Source: Xiphias gladius (taxonomy: Eukaryota; Chordata; Actinopteri; Istiophoriformes; Xiphiidae). Taken from it: a stretch of 64,000 nucleotides of DNA. Below the pieces are notes generated by a model. It was not told the DNA's origin. It was given only the letters and a program-made list of their open reading frames with translations, and searched no databases. Numbering within the stretch: the stretch's first letter is position 1; each line of letters opens with the position of its first letter. This document shows, piece by piece, positions 23,001 through 53,400 of this stretch. The DNA lies in the NCBI RefSeq assembly GCF_016859285.1, contig NC_053400.1:33163501-33227500 (forward strand), read 5' to 3'. The position numbers were made by a program, and so were the translations under genes.

Positions 23001-23638
23001 GTCCTCGGAGGAGCGTGAGTGCAACATGCCTCCCGGTTTCTCTCAGTCTGTCAACAGATCCCCGATTTTTCACAGCAACCTGGAGGAGGAGCTGAAGACC
23101 TTTGGTATCTGTAGTTCTCCTGGTCCTCCGTCCCAAAGAGGAACTCAGACACATGCGGCGATTGTTACTGGAATAACCCTGTGGACTCATCATAGTCCTG
23201 TACTTACACTTCATTCCTATGGGTGTTTGTGAGGGCACACCCTCCAATAAAGCATCCTTTAGGGGGTGTAAGTCTTTATAAGTAGCCACCAACGGATTTC
23301 GTAATGTTGACTAATGCTTTATAGATCAGTTCCAAGCCGTTCTAACTTATCCACAAATAGATTTTGGGTTGCCAGGTCAGGACAAAACCCCTTTGTGAAC
23401 TGTTCATATATTAAAAGTCTGTAAACATGCTCACACTGAACACTTCTACGTGCAGCGCAGATTACAGAACGCATTGTGTGCGGTTGTGTGTGTGTGTGTG
23501 TGCAGGTGGGTGGTGTATCAGGAGCCGAACTACAGAGGGCCCCACTACATTCTGGAGAAGCGTGATTACAACAACTTCCCTGACTGGGGCAGCCAGAACA
23601 GCACCGTGGGCTCCATGCGCAGAGTCCGCTTCGGCTAA
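17090..23638 (+). CDS. crybgx: Four-motif beta/gamma-crystallin, beta-type exon layout (crybgx-like)
   Basis: Lens structural protein of the beta/gamma-crystallin superfamily. Six exons: 17090-17133, 17639-17687, 20536-20657, 21554-21689, 22875-23014, 23506-23638; phases agree, total 624 nt, 207 aa. Exons 1-2 encode a 31-residue N-terminal arm (MNIFTKVPGLAQQ...YGSSGR). Exons 3-6 each encode one Greek-key motif, with openings LFEQRNYAGRR (from 34), GYEHENFRGRQ (75), LFERAGFSGKK and VYQEPNYRGPH. One motif per exon is the beta-crystallin gene plan; gamma genes put two motifs in an exon. The C-terminal extension is minimal (ends RVRFG). AATAAA follows at 23706. The symbol is tentative: the N-terminal arm resembles what I recall of fish crybgx, and a short-armed beta-A-like crystallin is the alternative. 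Confidence 0.85.
17780..18040. mobile_element. MITE-like dispersed repeat, family A (AGAGCTGCAAC termini)
   Basis: In crystallin intron 2. Starts GGAGCTGTAACGAGTAGCC and ends GTTGGTTGCAGCTCT, an imperfect terminal inverted repeat around an AT-rich interior with CGATTATT and ATTGATCAAT words. Related copies lie at 30525-30800, 39828-40168 and 57008-57245. No ORF. Confidence 0.6.
18265..19185. repeat. Long dispersed repeat with an internal tandem duplication
   Basis: In crystallin intron 2. A block of about 72 bp at 18612-18683 (GGATCTTAAGTTATCGGAGA, then GCCGAGCAAACGTTAGCGGC) recurs at 18839-18912 with few changes. The following GGAGAGGAGGAGAC segment also recurs (18781 and 18961), giving a duplicated unit of about 227 bp and 180 bp. 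The outer parts (TTCACATTAAAATGTCCTAA near 18287; GAGAGACGCCTAGTGGCATA near 19146) look like teleost interspersed repeat ends. No coding capacity. Confidence 0.6.
19635..19800 (+). repeat. Dispersed repeat, family B copy
   Basis: In crystallin intron 2. Carries GGAACAGTTCGACATTCTGG, GCCTAGCTTAGCATAAAAAG and CAGCAGGGGGAAACAC, matching the element at 12640-12840 with more divergence. Confidence 0.6.
23486..23503 (+). repeat. (TG)n run forming the 3' end of the last crystallin intron
   Basis: The TG repeat runs into the CAG acceptor of exon 6 (exon starts at 23506), replacing the usual polypyrimidine tract. Confidence 0.85.
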
Positions 23639-23705
23639 ACCTGGTCCGCCAGGAGCTGTCAACATGGCTTTCCCGTCAACACACACACACAAAACTTGTT
23701 TCGGT

Positions 23706-23711
23706 AATAAA
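23706..23711 (+). promoter_or_regulatory. Crystallin polyadenylation signal
   Basis: AATAAA 68 bp after the TAA stop at 23636-23638. It is the first canonical signal downstream and gives a compact 3' UTR. Confidence 0.7.
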
Positions 23712-24315
23712 CTGTTAGACAAATGTTTTGTTTCCTGGAGTTATTCAATTACTTTTAATTTATTGATTTTGATTATTGCACCAACTCTTTGCAAGTTCAA
23801 AACACTCAAAGTATCTTGTGACATAAGTGTTTACAAAGGGGAGATTTACACATCACTAAATTAAAAGTTTGTGCAACACAAGTTTTTAAAACGTAAAGAT
23901 TAGTTGTTACTTAATGGAGTTCTGAATAGCTGGAGAAACCAAATCCAGATCTCAAAATTAATTACTCAGACATAAAGCTGCAGAACAGTTTGGCACCATT
24001 GGTTAAATATGAATCCAAACAAGGTCGGCTAAAGACAGAATTTGCTAAATCACAAGCTACATAAAACATTTTATTCAGCTTTATGAGCAAAGGTTAGATA
24101 TCCAGTCCAAGATCCATGAATTCCACAGAACAAAAATAAGGCACTTGCTTCACTAATGAGGTAGAATATGAAAAGCTCATCACCACCACATTTGTAAACA
24201 AAGTCTACAAAAGCCAAGGTTTAACAAAGAGTCCAGTCCGAGAGGGAGAAGACCCAAGCTAGTGGCCAAACGTCTGAACAAACCACGACGCTCGGCTCAA
24301 AAATTCTAAAAACAT

Positions 24316-24321
24316 TTTATT
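24316..24321 (-). promoter_or_regulatory. Candidate ccnb2 polyadenylation signal
   Basis: AATAAA on the minus strand, about 90 bp beyond the ccnb2 stop at 24412-24414. Confidence 0.55.
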
Positions 24322-24411
24322 AAAAACTAGGTAGGGTTTCTCCACAGGTTGTGATCGATCTAAAATAAAGTGCAAGTGAAACGTCCGCTGACGAAGACGC
24401 GCAAGTTCGCC

Positions 24412-24739
24412 TCAAGGGTTGTTGAGCAGAGGAGCCGCCATGTTCCTGACGATCGCCGACTTCAGCTGAGGAATGAGGCTGATCTTCATCAGCTTGCTGC
24501 TCGAGTACTTGTTCTTGACAGCCTGCACAGAAACAAGTCGGTTAACGTCACCATCTCTTTATCAATGATCGTAAGTCGTGCTTTGCGTCGGCCGACCGAC
24601 CTGGAACCGATTCCCCCTCGTTCACCGTCACAACATTTTTGGCGATGTGCTGCACGATCGGCTTCAGGTGGGCCTCGTCGTAGGTAGAGTAGTGCTGCTG
24701 CGTTGGAGACTGACACGACAGGGCGGGACGATTAAGAAC

Positions 24740-24801
<62 letters not shown>

Positions 24802-27595
24802 AACCGGTGGAGCCGAACTCCAAACTCACCCACGGCAGCCCGTCAAGCAGCAGCTGAGAGAGACACAGCGAAGCGGCCGCGACCTCCGAGGGCCGATAGT
24901 GCACCATGTCGTAGTCGAGGAGGGTCAGCTCCATCAGGTACTTGGCCAGCGTGTGTCTCTCTACGTCAGACTGAAAGAAACATCCAGCACACACGAAACA
25001 TTTCATAACCTTGTTTTAAAAATCACAGCAATCAAACTTGTCCCGACACATCCAGCAGTTAAAAAAAAAAAAAAAAAAAAGAACTGGATGTAAAACAAGT
25101 AGATTGTCAAATAAAAAACATCTGCAACTCAACTTGGTGCTCAACAGAACGAACAATAAAAATGGCAACGATTAAAAAAAACACACGATTCAGCACAGCT
25201 TCATTAGAAGCCATGACACACGAAACTTAACGCTCGGCCTCCTCGCGTTAGAAGCCAGAAGGGCTGCAGCCTACAAAACAGCCAAATCAAAAAATATGTC
25301 GGTTGCTGATCTGAGACTAAACATTCGCCGCTTTTTATTGCACAAAATGAGGACGTGTACGAGGTCGGGGTGAGTTTTGTGTTCATAGTAACTGCAGACA
25401 ACTGAAGTCTACATATGGAAATTAAAGTGTATTGTTGGTTTGTTTTAAAATATTTGGAGCAGCAGGTGACAGGTGATCGTTGCAGTTTGGACTAGCACTG
25501 AAAACATCCAGGGAACTGCTGAACGGACGTTTTTCCAGCTTCTCACAGCGTCAAGATCGTATCAACACTGAATGAACATTACATCCGTGTGGCAAACTCA
25601 CATTCGCCACCTTCGAAGCCCGCCTGAGGAAGTGCAACGGAAGAGGACGTCCCAGCTGAAAGTTGAGGCTCCTCAGAACCAGCTGCTCCATCTCCAGGAT
25701 CTGAGACTTCGTAACGCGTTGTCCGTGATGTAGGCAAAGTCCCCGACCTCTGGGGCGTACATCTCCTCGTATTTACAGGCCACCAGCATGGCCGTCACGC
25801 CGACCAGCTGCAGCTTCCTGCGAGAGACCGGCTGGACCTGCGGCACGGCAGGAGGCGGTTTTTAAACTCAGCTCACAAAACACGAGGGGGAAGACGATTT
25901 CGACTGATCTCACCTGTAGGAAACGATCCAGGACGGCAACTGTGAGGTACAGAGTCTCCTGCAGCAGCTGGAACCTGGAGTGAACCTGGACCAGCCAGTC
26001 GATCAGAAGAGCCCGCATGCGCTCGGTGATTTCATAACCCTGCATGTAGTTGGCTCGTACAGCCTGCTGCACCTGCGGGGAGGGACGATGTTGTAATACA
26101 AAATACAGAAGAAAAGCAGCGAGTTTGAGTGGAGGAATAAATCACCTCCAGGAGGTGCAGATAGTTGTAGATATCTTTAACATATTCGGAGCAGAGCTGC
26201 GGCAGGTCTGCGTCCTGCTCGTCCACGTCCTGCACAGACAGCAGCGCCTCGGAGAAAGCCTGGCACAGTTCCTCCTCCTTCATGGAGGCGTCAGCCGGCC
26301 CCTCGGGAACTGAAGGGACAGGTTCTGCAGGTCCTTGGACCCGGGGGGCCGGACGCACCGCCTGGACTGCGGCGGGTTTGGCTTTTTGGGCACAAGATGC
26401 TTTGGCCGATGTTTTGGTTGGTCCCGTCCTCTGAGGAGACAAGTCAAATGCAGTTTTATTTAGAGTTAGACTGAAACTCAACAAAAGTTAAGTCCCTCTG
26501 AGTTATATTCCGTCAGTGCAGGACTTGCTCCCGTTCAGACGCAGGAGCACGAGTGAGGTCCAGCACTGACGTCGGGCAATAAGGGCCTGGCTCACATTCC
26601 CTGTTCCGCTTCATCCCAAAGAAGCTGGATGGGGCTGAGGTCTGGGCTCCGTGCAAGAGTTCAGCTACCTAGCCAACCCCCGCTACCCCAACAGGCCCAA
26701 CTAGCGCTCACTTCAAGGTCTCCCACTGGACTGAGACTCTGGGGTCCCTCAGCGTCTAACAAGTGAAGCCCAGGCTGACTATGCAGACGCTTTGTTTTGG
26801 TCCCAACCAAAGAGGTTTAGATATTCACAGTTGAGGAGCTAAAACCAAGAAATGACTTAAAACTAAAGGCGATTATCAAACAGTTGGCCGTTAATATTTG
26901 TTCAATGAGTTATCGAATAATCAACAAATCGTTTCGGCTCCACATTTGTGAGGTATGACCACTAATGTTGGGGGGGAGGGGGGGTCTGGGATAAGGCCAC
27001 GGTGCTGATGGGGTTGAGGTCAGGTCTCCTTCCTCTCCACTGGAGCTAAGGGGGGCCTAGACCAGAGGGGGAGTCCACATAGTGTCGTTTGTGTCCAGGT
27101 TTTGTCTCCAGGTTTTGTCTCGGGTTTACAAGTGGCTCACGGAATGAAGCCGAAGGGGGGCTTGAGACAGCATGTGGACCAGGCAGCTGCTGGATCAAGC
27201 AGCGCTGTTCCTCCGGGTCGTTACCTTTGTGTTGACCGCTGCTCCGGGAAAGTTGGTGATCTCTCCGAGAGCGGCTCTCCTCGGACCCGCTGCCGCGGCC
27301 TTGCCCATCTTCACTGGGTTCTCTGCGGCTGGTAGCTGCTAAAAAAAAAAAAAACAAATAAAACAAACCAAATCAATAAAAACGAGGAAATAAACCCCAG
27401 AGAATGAACACAAGCTCCTGAAACGCGGCTCTAGAGTCTCCGACGGTTACGAGAAGCAGAGGCGAACAGAAAGGCCTCGGAGGGAAGAGGCGGCGAACGG
27501 AGGCAACGGCGGCCGCTTCACAAACAACCAAACGCGGTGAAACGGCGAAGCGAACTCCGGTTACCTACCACAGCGCGGACTCCCACGGACGACAT
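24412..27595 (-). CDS. ccnb2: Cyclin B2, with two apparent frameshifts
   Basis: Mitotic cyclin that activates CDK1 at G2/M. Eight exons, high to low: 27569-27595, 27225-27338, 26146-26430, 25914-26072, 25602-25837, 24830-24970, 24601-24709, 24412-24522. Start codon 27593-27595 (MSSVGVRAV). A destruction box RAALGEITN fits RxxLGxIxN at residues 30-38. The cyclin-B segment [16 protein letters not shown] starts near 161, and [11 protein letters not shown]-like ([11 protein letters not shown]) and [13 protein letters not shown] lie in the second cyclin fold and tail. All exon boundaries are phase 0, yet exon 5 is 236 nt (one short) and exon 7 is 109 nt (one extra). The exon 5 gap is at about 25711-25716, before TKSQILEME; the exon 7 surplus is in a C run at 24613-24617. 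Allowing for both gives 393 aa, near the usual length. Read literally, the protein would be truncated inside the cyclin fold. Confidence 0.9.
24740..24798. repeat. (CA)n microsatellite in ccnb2 intron 6
   Basis: About 29 uninterrupted CA units in the 120-bp intron between exons 6 and 7, so the repeat makes up half of the intron. Confidence 0.95.
26570..26670 (-). mobile_element. Degenerate Tc1/mariner transposase fragment in ccnb2 intron 2
   Basis: Read on plus, the segment around AAGGGCCTGGCTCACATTCC and TGGATGGGGCTGAGGTCTGG is the reverse complement of the Tc1-like block ending PAQSPDLNPI...W-ELE, the same block seen sense-wise at 39500-39830. A second scrap (GATGGGGTTGAGGTCAGGTC) lies near 27009. 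It is too decayed to code. Confidence 0.5.
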
Positions 27596-27746
27596 CTTTA
27601 ACGTCGGCGGCAGAGACGTCAAACTGCGGCCTAAAGACGCGGCGAAACGGTCGATTCGGTTCAAGCGCCGACCGGAACAATTTACCGACCAGATCCGCGA
27701 AAGCGACACCGACTCGCGCAGGTAAACGACGCAGAGGCGAGCGGCT

Positions 27747-27807
27747 TTCAAATAGCGCTCCGTCGAATCTGATTGGATGCGGCTGTGGTAGGACGGCTCC
27801 TGATTGG
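27747..27807 (-). promoter_or_regulatory. ccnb2 promoter: two CCAAT boxes and a CHR element
   Basis: On the gene strand CCAAT occurs at 27803-27807 and 27772-27776, 31 bp apart, followed by TTTGAA at 27747-27752. Paired NF-Y CCAAT boxes about 31-33 bp apart plus a CHR (TTTGAA) are the known layout of G2/M genes bound by the DREAM/MuvB complexes, including mammalian CCNB2. The elements sit about 150-210 bp before the start codon. Sites are observed; regulation is inferred. Confidence 0.75.
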
Positions 27808-29739
27808 CCGACAAGCTCGGGTCAGAGCTACAGGTTTAAAAATGGGACGATGATAATGTTAATGATGCTAATGATAGTAACATTATGGACAATAGTGGTT
27901 TTCAGGGACAATCATCCACTGCTCCTACAAACCACATGATGTTCCTCTGATAACTTATATTATATACATCTTATCCATATCCGCCGTGTTGATACTGAGC
28001 ATGAGCAGCTGGGCCTCTGTCACACCTGCACAACGCGTCCTCGTTTACAAGCCCAGAAACCGGTTGACCTCTCCGTTGTTGCTGCTACATGTATTTTCGA
28101 TTTACTTATTTGTATTATTGTAAATTATTTGATTAAGCCTTCGTACTGGCCATTGAAATATCAGTTAAGGAAATGGCTAATCATTTTATTGATTTATTTA
28201 TTTGTGGAATATGTTTTCAATCCCTTATATTAATGTCCACTGAGAGTTTAGTTGATTGAATGAGCTCATTGTGGCCTTAGTTTATGAGCACTGACACCCG
28301 CGGTCGTCCGCAGTAAAACGATCAACACTTGACAGTTGTGGGGTCAGGAACCGGGCGAAGTCCAAACTGAGAAACCTAAAGTCATCAAGTCGCACGTTAG
28401 ACAAAATCAGCACAAAGCGCACTTTGTCACGGCTTCTCCCAGTGTGGATCTCGCGCTGCTGCAAACTGCGACTGCACAGAGAAGGTCATCGTCAGGTGTC
28501 AGCGCCCAATAGATCTTCTCCAGTAGAGACCCGCGCCATCAAATGCCACATCCACAAACACCTACGGGCCGGACGACGGTGTGGAAAACTGGGAGCGGTA
28601 ACAGGTCTCAAGACCTTGACAGAAAGACACCAAACGACCCCGGACTAACAGACCGACTGCATCTTTGCTAGTTCGCTTGGTCAGGCCCTGACCAGGACAA
28701 GACCAGTCAAGGCCTCATGGGTTTTTAAGGGGTTTTCTTTTTTTTTGGGCTCTTTGTCGTGTTTTTGGAGGAAGCCCGGTCAAACTTAGATAAAGGCCGA
28801 ATGTAATCCTCATGAAATCCCTTGAGTTTTCTTTCAGAAGACTAATCCTGGGAGCTCTTTCAGATCAGCTGAGGTTCAGTCCAACGAAATCAAGTATCTT
28901 CAAGGACACTCCTTGAAATTCCAAATGTTTTTTAATACCAGTGTTTTCCCGTCAGTGATGCGCTGGGTGACATTTTTAAGCGGCTCTAAATGGTTTTGAA
29001 GCGCTGCAGGTGTGTTGAATTGTGAAACCAGCTGCCAGCATTCAGAACCAGCGCGGTGTCATCAAACCCGCGCTTTCGTTTTCCACTTACCGGGGCCTTG
29101 AGGCACACCTCATTTAAACAACCACAGAACTCATATGGTCGTATGAAGTAACATCTCTGCTCGCTCCTGCTCATGCCTTTATTGAGATTGGGCAGATGTG
29201 TCAAGAAATGGCAGCATCGGTATAAATCTACATCTTCTAATGCTGAAATACAGATGTGCAGGGTTTCCACATAAGACAGTTTGTAATAAAACTTAAGGGC
29301 TCATTCTGTGCAAGTCTGAATGTCTTTTATTTGATTAATAAACACAAATCCATCTGTCTTGGCTGGCGTTGCGCTTTAAAATGAAAACAGTGGTGATTTC
29401 AGCCCCTGCCAATAATGAATTGTTTATTACCATTAGGAGCCAACATTCCTGAAGTCACAGAAGTTCACAAGGATGACCAATTTTATTTCTTGAGAGGAAA
29501 TCAGTAGCACTTTCTGCCTCTTTATTCGAGCGTCTTCCTTCAGCCATGTCCTCACATAACCATGGAACAGCAGTGCATGAACAGTACAAAAATACACAAG
29601 CCTAATGGACGGCTGAATAATAAAAAGCTCCTCCTCCCGTGGTTTCACTCAAACCCCGGGAGACCGCAATAACAAAGCGTTTACGCAGAGATGACGAGAA
29701 AAGTCTGGGGATGTTCTATATTTTTCTTATTGACGACAG

Positions 29740-30130
29740 CAAATCCCACGAAAAGACCAGAGACAAGGATGAATCGATTCTACTAACAAGCATTGTTTGA
29801 TTGATTTTATTCCTTCGTGCCATAGAGCTCCACTAGAGCACCAAATGTGTATTAATCTGCAGCTGAAAATAGTCTCCTCCGGGTTGAGTGACAACGACGT
29901 CCAGCTGTGCTTTTTTTTTTTTTAAAAAAAAAACCTATATATATAAAAATTTGTGAGTTGTGTTAAAGATTTACATCTTCAATGGGAATCAACCACAGAC
30001 AGAGGGGCAGGGAAGTCAGAAAGTGTTGAGAGACGGACAAACGCACCGTTGGATTTTGGGCTTTTTGTGGGATTTGACGACAATGAGAAAAATACAGAAT
30101 ATTGGAGAGATTATCCTTTAAGAGTGTACA
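29740..30130. repeat. Dispersed repeat, family C copy 2
   Basis: Shares CACCAAATGTGTATTAATCT, GCAGCTGAAAATAGTC and GTGTTGAGAGACGGAC with the lctl intron copy at 4930-5290. Confidence 0.65.
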
Positions 30131-30524
30131 AATCCAGCAGAGTTACCGAGGATGCAAATAAGGAGTGAAGCACAAAAAACTGAAAATCGATAAATGCGTG
30201 GGGGGGGGGGGTTCCTGAATTACCTAAAATACTCAGGGTACAGTTAATCTTGTCGTACAGTAACTGGTGAATGTCAGTGGAATTACCCAGAAGCCTTTAT
30301 GGCAGCTCCTTCCAGTATTTGTTGACTGGACTCAGGTGTGAAGTAAACACCATCGCGTTCAGCCTATGATACACTGCCGAGCTACAGCAGTTTACAAATC
30401 TAGTCTTTGGTGACTTTACCCGGTGCAATCAGCAACCTTTTTTTTGGGGGGGGCACGGCCTCAAATATCAGCCAATAGATCTAGATGGTCCAATGCCGAT
30501 GTTTATTCAAAATGTGTCCTCTAG

Positions 30525-30800
30525 AGCTGCAACGATCAGATAAAATCATTTATTTTGATAACTGATTAAAACCCAAGCTGGTCCCAGTTTCTCATATGTG
30601 AGAAGTTGTTGCTTCTGTCGGCCACATATGACAGCAAACCCAGCCTCTTTGAATTTCGGGCTTTTGGTCGAATAGAAACATCAATGTGAATACAATCATC
30701 TTTGGGTTGTGGGAAATTAGTTTTCTTAAATTCTACAGACAAAAGGGTTAATCGAGAAAATAATGAGCAGATTAAGTAAAAGTAATATCATAGTAAAATT
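30525..30800. mobile_element. MITE-like dispersed repeat, family A copy
   Basis: Begins AGAGCTGCAACGATCAGATA, contains GTTGTGGGAAATTAG as in the 17780 copy, and ends in the AT-rich GAGAAAATAATGAGCAGATT segment. Confidence 0.55.
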
Positions 30801-30985
30801 ATTCGGTAAAAAAAAAAAAAAAAATGCAGTGCCTTAACTGATTGGCAGTGTTACTGATTTCTTATTCCAGCAGAGTGTTAACAGATGCATTCTGCATCAG
30901 TAAAACCTCACTTCACTTATTGCCCCGTTTTATCTGTTGTGGGGAGACGAGACCCAGACAGAACGAGGAAGAAGAGTGAACAGAA

Positions 30986-50208
<19,223 letters not shown>

Positions 50209-50471
50209 TGCCGCAGCTCTGAACGGTTGGATGCTGATGCAAGAATAACGTGTCAGGAAGACGGACCCGTGGGTTAAATACCAGCGGTAGGGACAGGAAC
50301 CAATGTGTTTGAGCCGGAGAGCGGAGCGGAAGGGGTTGGGGGGGACACAAATGACTGCCGGCTCACGCTAACGGAAGTTTGTTGAGTTTGACGGAAGCGC
50401 TGCGGGGAGAGACTCGCCAACTCTGAAGCGCAGCGGCTAAACGAGGAGTTCATTTTCCAGTGGGAGCTGAA
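50209..50471. promoter_or_regulatory. Shared cars1-pex16 divergent promoter
   Basis: 263 bp separate the cars1 start codon (50206-50208, minus) from that of pex16 (50472-50474, plus). The stretch is moderately GC-rich with many CG pairs, has a CCAAT at 50300-50304 and no TATA box, as expected for a bidirectional housekeeping promoter. The arrangement is observed; the sharing is inferred. Confidence 0.7.
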
Positions 50472-53400
50472 ATGTCTCACGTTAAAGAGTACGCGGACAA
50501 ACTGACCCGTGTTTATGAGCGGTACACCGAGTATGTGAGGAGAAACCCGGCTGCCACAGCGCAGCTGGAGAGCACCGTGCGGACGCTCTCCTACCTGATC
50601 GCAGGTCAGTCAGTCAGTCAGTCAGTCACGACAGGTGCTTTGGTTTTTGTTTTTTTACTGATGTTAATGAACCCGAGCGGAGAGTGAGTCGGCCCAGGGG
50701 CCGTGTGAAAGCTCGGCCGGAGTGAACTCTGATTTTATGCAAACGTTTGCGAAATGACATGCTGGTGATTTTGTTTTTGAGTTGAATGAAGTGAAGAAGT
50801 AAATCCAACCCCCCCCCGCAGCGAAGAGGCATTAAACATGAGCCTTTCTTCAAACGTCAAAGCTCTGTTCGTTCGCATTCACTGTGCAACGCAGCACTAC
50901 TGGGATTTGCATTGGGAAAGCTTCAGGGGTGGTTTTCCAGGTCTGCTTTGGATCACTGTCCTGTTGGAGAAGCTGGCCTCTTCCCAGCCTCACGTCCCGG
51001 ACCGACTCCAGGACGCCCCCCTCCTGATGTTTCCCTCTACCTGTGCAGTGCTTCCTGTGCCACTGGCTCACGCGGGGGGGGGCTTTCTTCCCAGCACACC
51101 TGCGGTAGGACCTGGAGGTTTTTCTTGCCCCCCCCCCCCCAGTGGACATTTCCTGCTGGAGGCTCTTTGAACAGTAACAGCAGTAACCGAGCTCTGACAC
51201 TTGAAGACAGGCTCACTTTTAATGCCCGTTTGCTGCAGGGGCTGGATTTACTTCTTTCCGCCTCGACAAGCCACAGAACACGCCAGTTACCCGAACCAGT
51301 GACACCAGTTCAGACGGCTTCAGCACGTAACGAATGATGACATGTTGTGACTCTCTTATTTTGCAGGGCGATTTGCAGACTCCCATGAAATATCCGAACT
51401 AGGTAAGCGAAGGCGAATGTTCAATGTAGTTGCTGTTTCCAGGCCACTTTCTTTCTTTGCATTTATAATCAACAGCAGACTTGATAAGCAACTGATCAGC
51501 TAGTAATCTCCGCACGTGACCGGCTTTCATGCCCCTTTTCTCCCACAGTGGAATTAGCTTCTCTACCAGTTCTACCAGAATCGCGGTTAACGTTATCTGT
51601 ACAGTATTGGATCTGTTTTGGTCGGTTTCCGCTCTGTTCAGGCTGAATTAACTTCCCCTCCGTGGCTCTGCGTCTTTTCCAGTGTACTCTGCCTCCAATC
51701 TCCTGGTGCTGTTCAATGACAGCATTCTGCGCAGAGGGCTGAGATGTGCCCTCCCCGAGGTGAGCACCCACCTGATGGTTCTCCCGTAACCTCAGATTTC
51801 ATCCACGGGAAAATGAATTCTTGCTGCATCGATGCCCTTGAGGACATGCTAACACTGACGGTGCTTTTACAGGCCAGTGGATTGAGACGCTAGAGATTTG
51901 GTTGTTGGTTTTTTTTCCTCATATCTGAAGAAATATAAGTCAAATCAAATAAAGACAAAAATACTGCTAGAATGTGAGTGAAAGTTGAAAAGATGAATGT
52001 TGAAGCTCAGCAGAAGCTAAGCAGAGGAAATCGAAAGCCCGTGGAAGGAAATACTCCCAAATCTGTCAATACACAAAGATGGCTTCTTGATTTCACTGGT
52101 ATAGCCAGTTTCCATACTGGCTATATATATGGCGGCCTAGAATAAAGACAGTCCATTTATTCCCTCTACAATATTCCACCTGAGCTGCTGTAACTCAGCT
52201 AATTGCATCATCTTGAACAGGTTTACACAGTTGTCTTCACATCTGGGCAGATGCTTTTTTGTTTTTTGGTTTTTTTTTTGGTTTCTTTTACTTGCTTATA
52301 TCCTGCAGGGGGGGCAAAGGGTGAGGGGTGCCGGGTATTTTTATGGGCTATAGACAGGACAGAGGGAGCAGGAGGGAGGGGCCCAATATAGATGCTCTCG
52401 CTTTTGCTCTTTTCTTCATTTACGGATTTTGACTCTGGTTCATTTCCAGTTGCGTCAGAAAGTCTGGCGCTCGTTATTTTGTTGTAGATATGATTTTGAA
52501 GGGGTAAAATTTTATTCGTTTAAAATTACACCAACAGCACAGTAAGGTGCGCAAAAACTGAAGGGGTCCGAATACTTCCTGAAGCCACCGCATGGCTTTT
52601 GACATATCACTCCATTTGTTTTCTCTGTGGCTCAACAAAACTCATCTCAACTAACCTCATCTCGAAAATTTTGTTTAAATCTACATAAAAATCGATCACA
52701 AGAAAAAGAAAAAGATGAGTGTGAGTGCCTTTCTATGGCAACACAACTCAGAGTTTCCCATAGTCGCCGAAGGGACACGCTGCAGCTGCAGCGACCGCCA
52801 TCATAAACAGAAAGATCCTCACAAGCAGTTTGGTGTCAGTTTGAACGTCATGTTGTTTCTGCGCTGCAGGCTGAAAGTGAAAACGCTCAGTGTTGTTCCC
52901 GCCTCACGTTTCCTTGTGTTCAGTCCCTCTCTCAGCAGAGACTCCTGACCTGGCTGTCTGTGCTGGAGTACGTGGAGGTTTTCCTGGAGATGGGGGCCTG
53001 CAAGCTGTGGGGTGAAGTCGGCCGCTGGCTGGTGATCGGACTCATTCAGATCTTTAAGTATGGTTTAAAGCTCGCGTGACCTCCAGTAGAGTTTCAAGTT
53101 TAAAAAAAAAAAAAAGTGAAAAATCAAACATTTAATTTCTGCATTGATCTGACCAGAAACATGAATAGTTTTTAAAGTAATTAACATTTAATCATTTTTT
53201 TCTCACATTCATCCCCAGGACAATTTTTCGCATTGTGCTCCTTCTGTGGTATAAATCCGGCATCCAGACTTCACCTCCCATAATCCCCCTTGACAGAGGT
53301 GCAGAACTCAGCGGTGAAGGTCAGTTATCCTCCCTTTCCCAATAGCTGTTTGGTCACCTCCTTTCAGAAAACCGATTTAAAATGTTTGCCCTTGATCTTT

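Larger units (their letters stand above)
27830..30985. other. Intergenic region between ccnb2 and cars1
   Basis: Upstream of ccnb2 and downstream of cars1. It holds a family C dispersed repeat (29740-30130), a G run near 30200-30210 and a family A MITE (30525-30800). No conserved protein or RNA gene was recognised. A cars1 polyadenylation signal could be the minus-strand AATAAA at 30549-30554, which lies inside the MITE. Confidence 0.5.
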
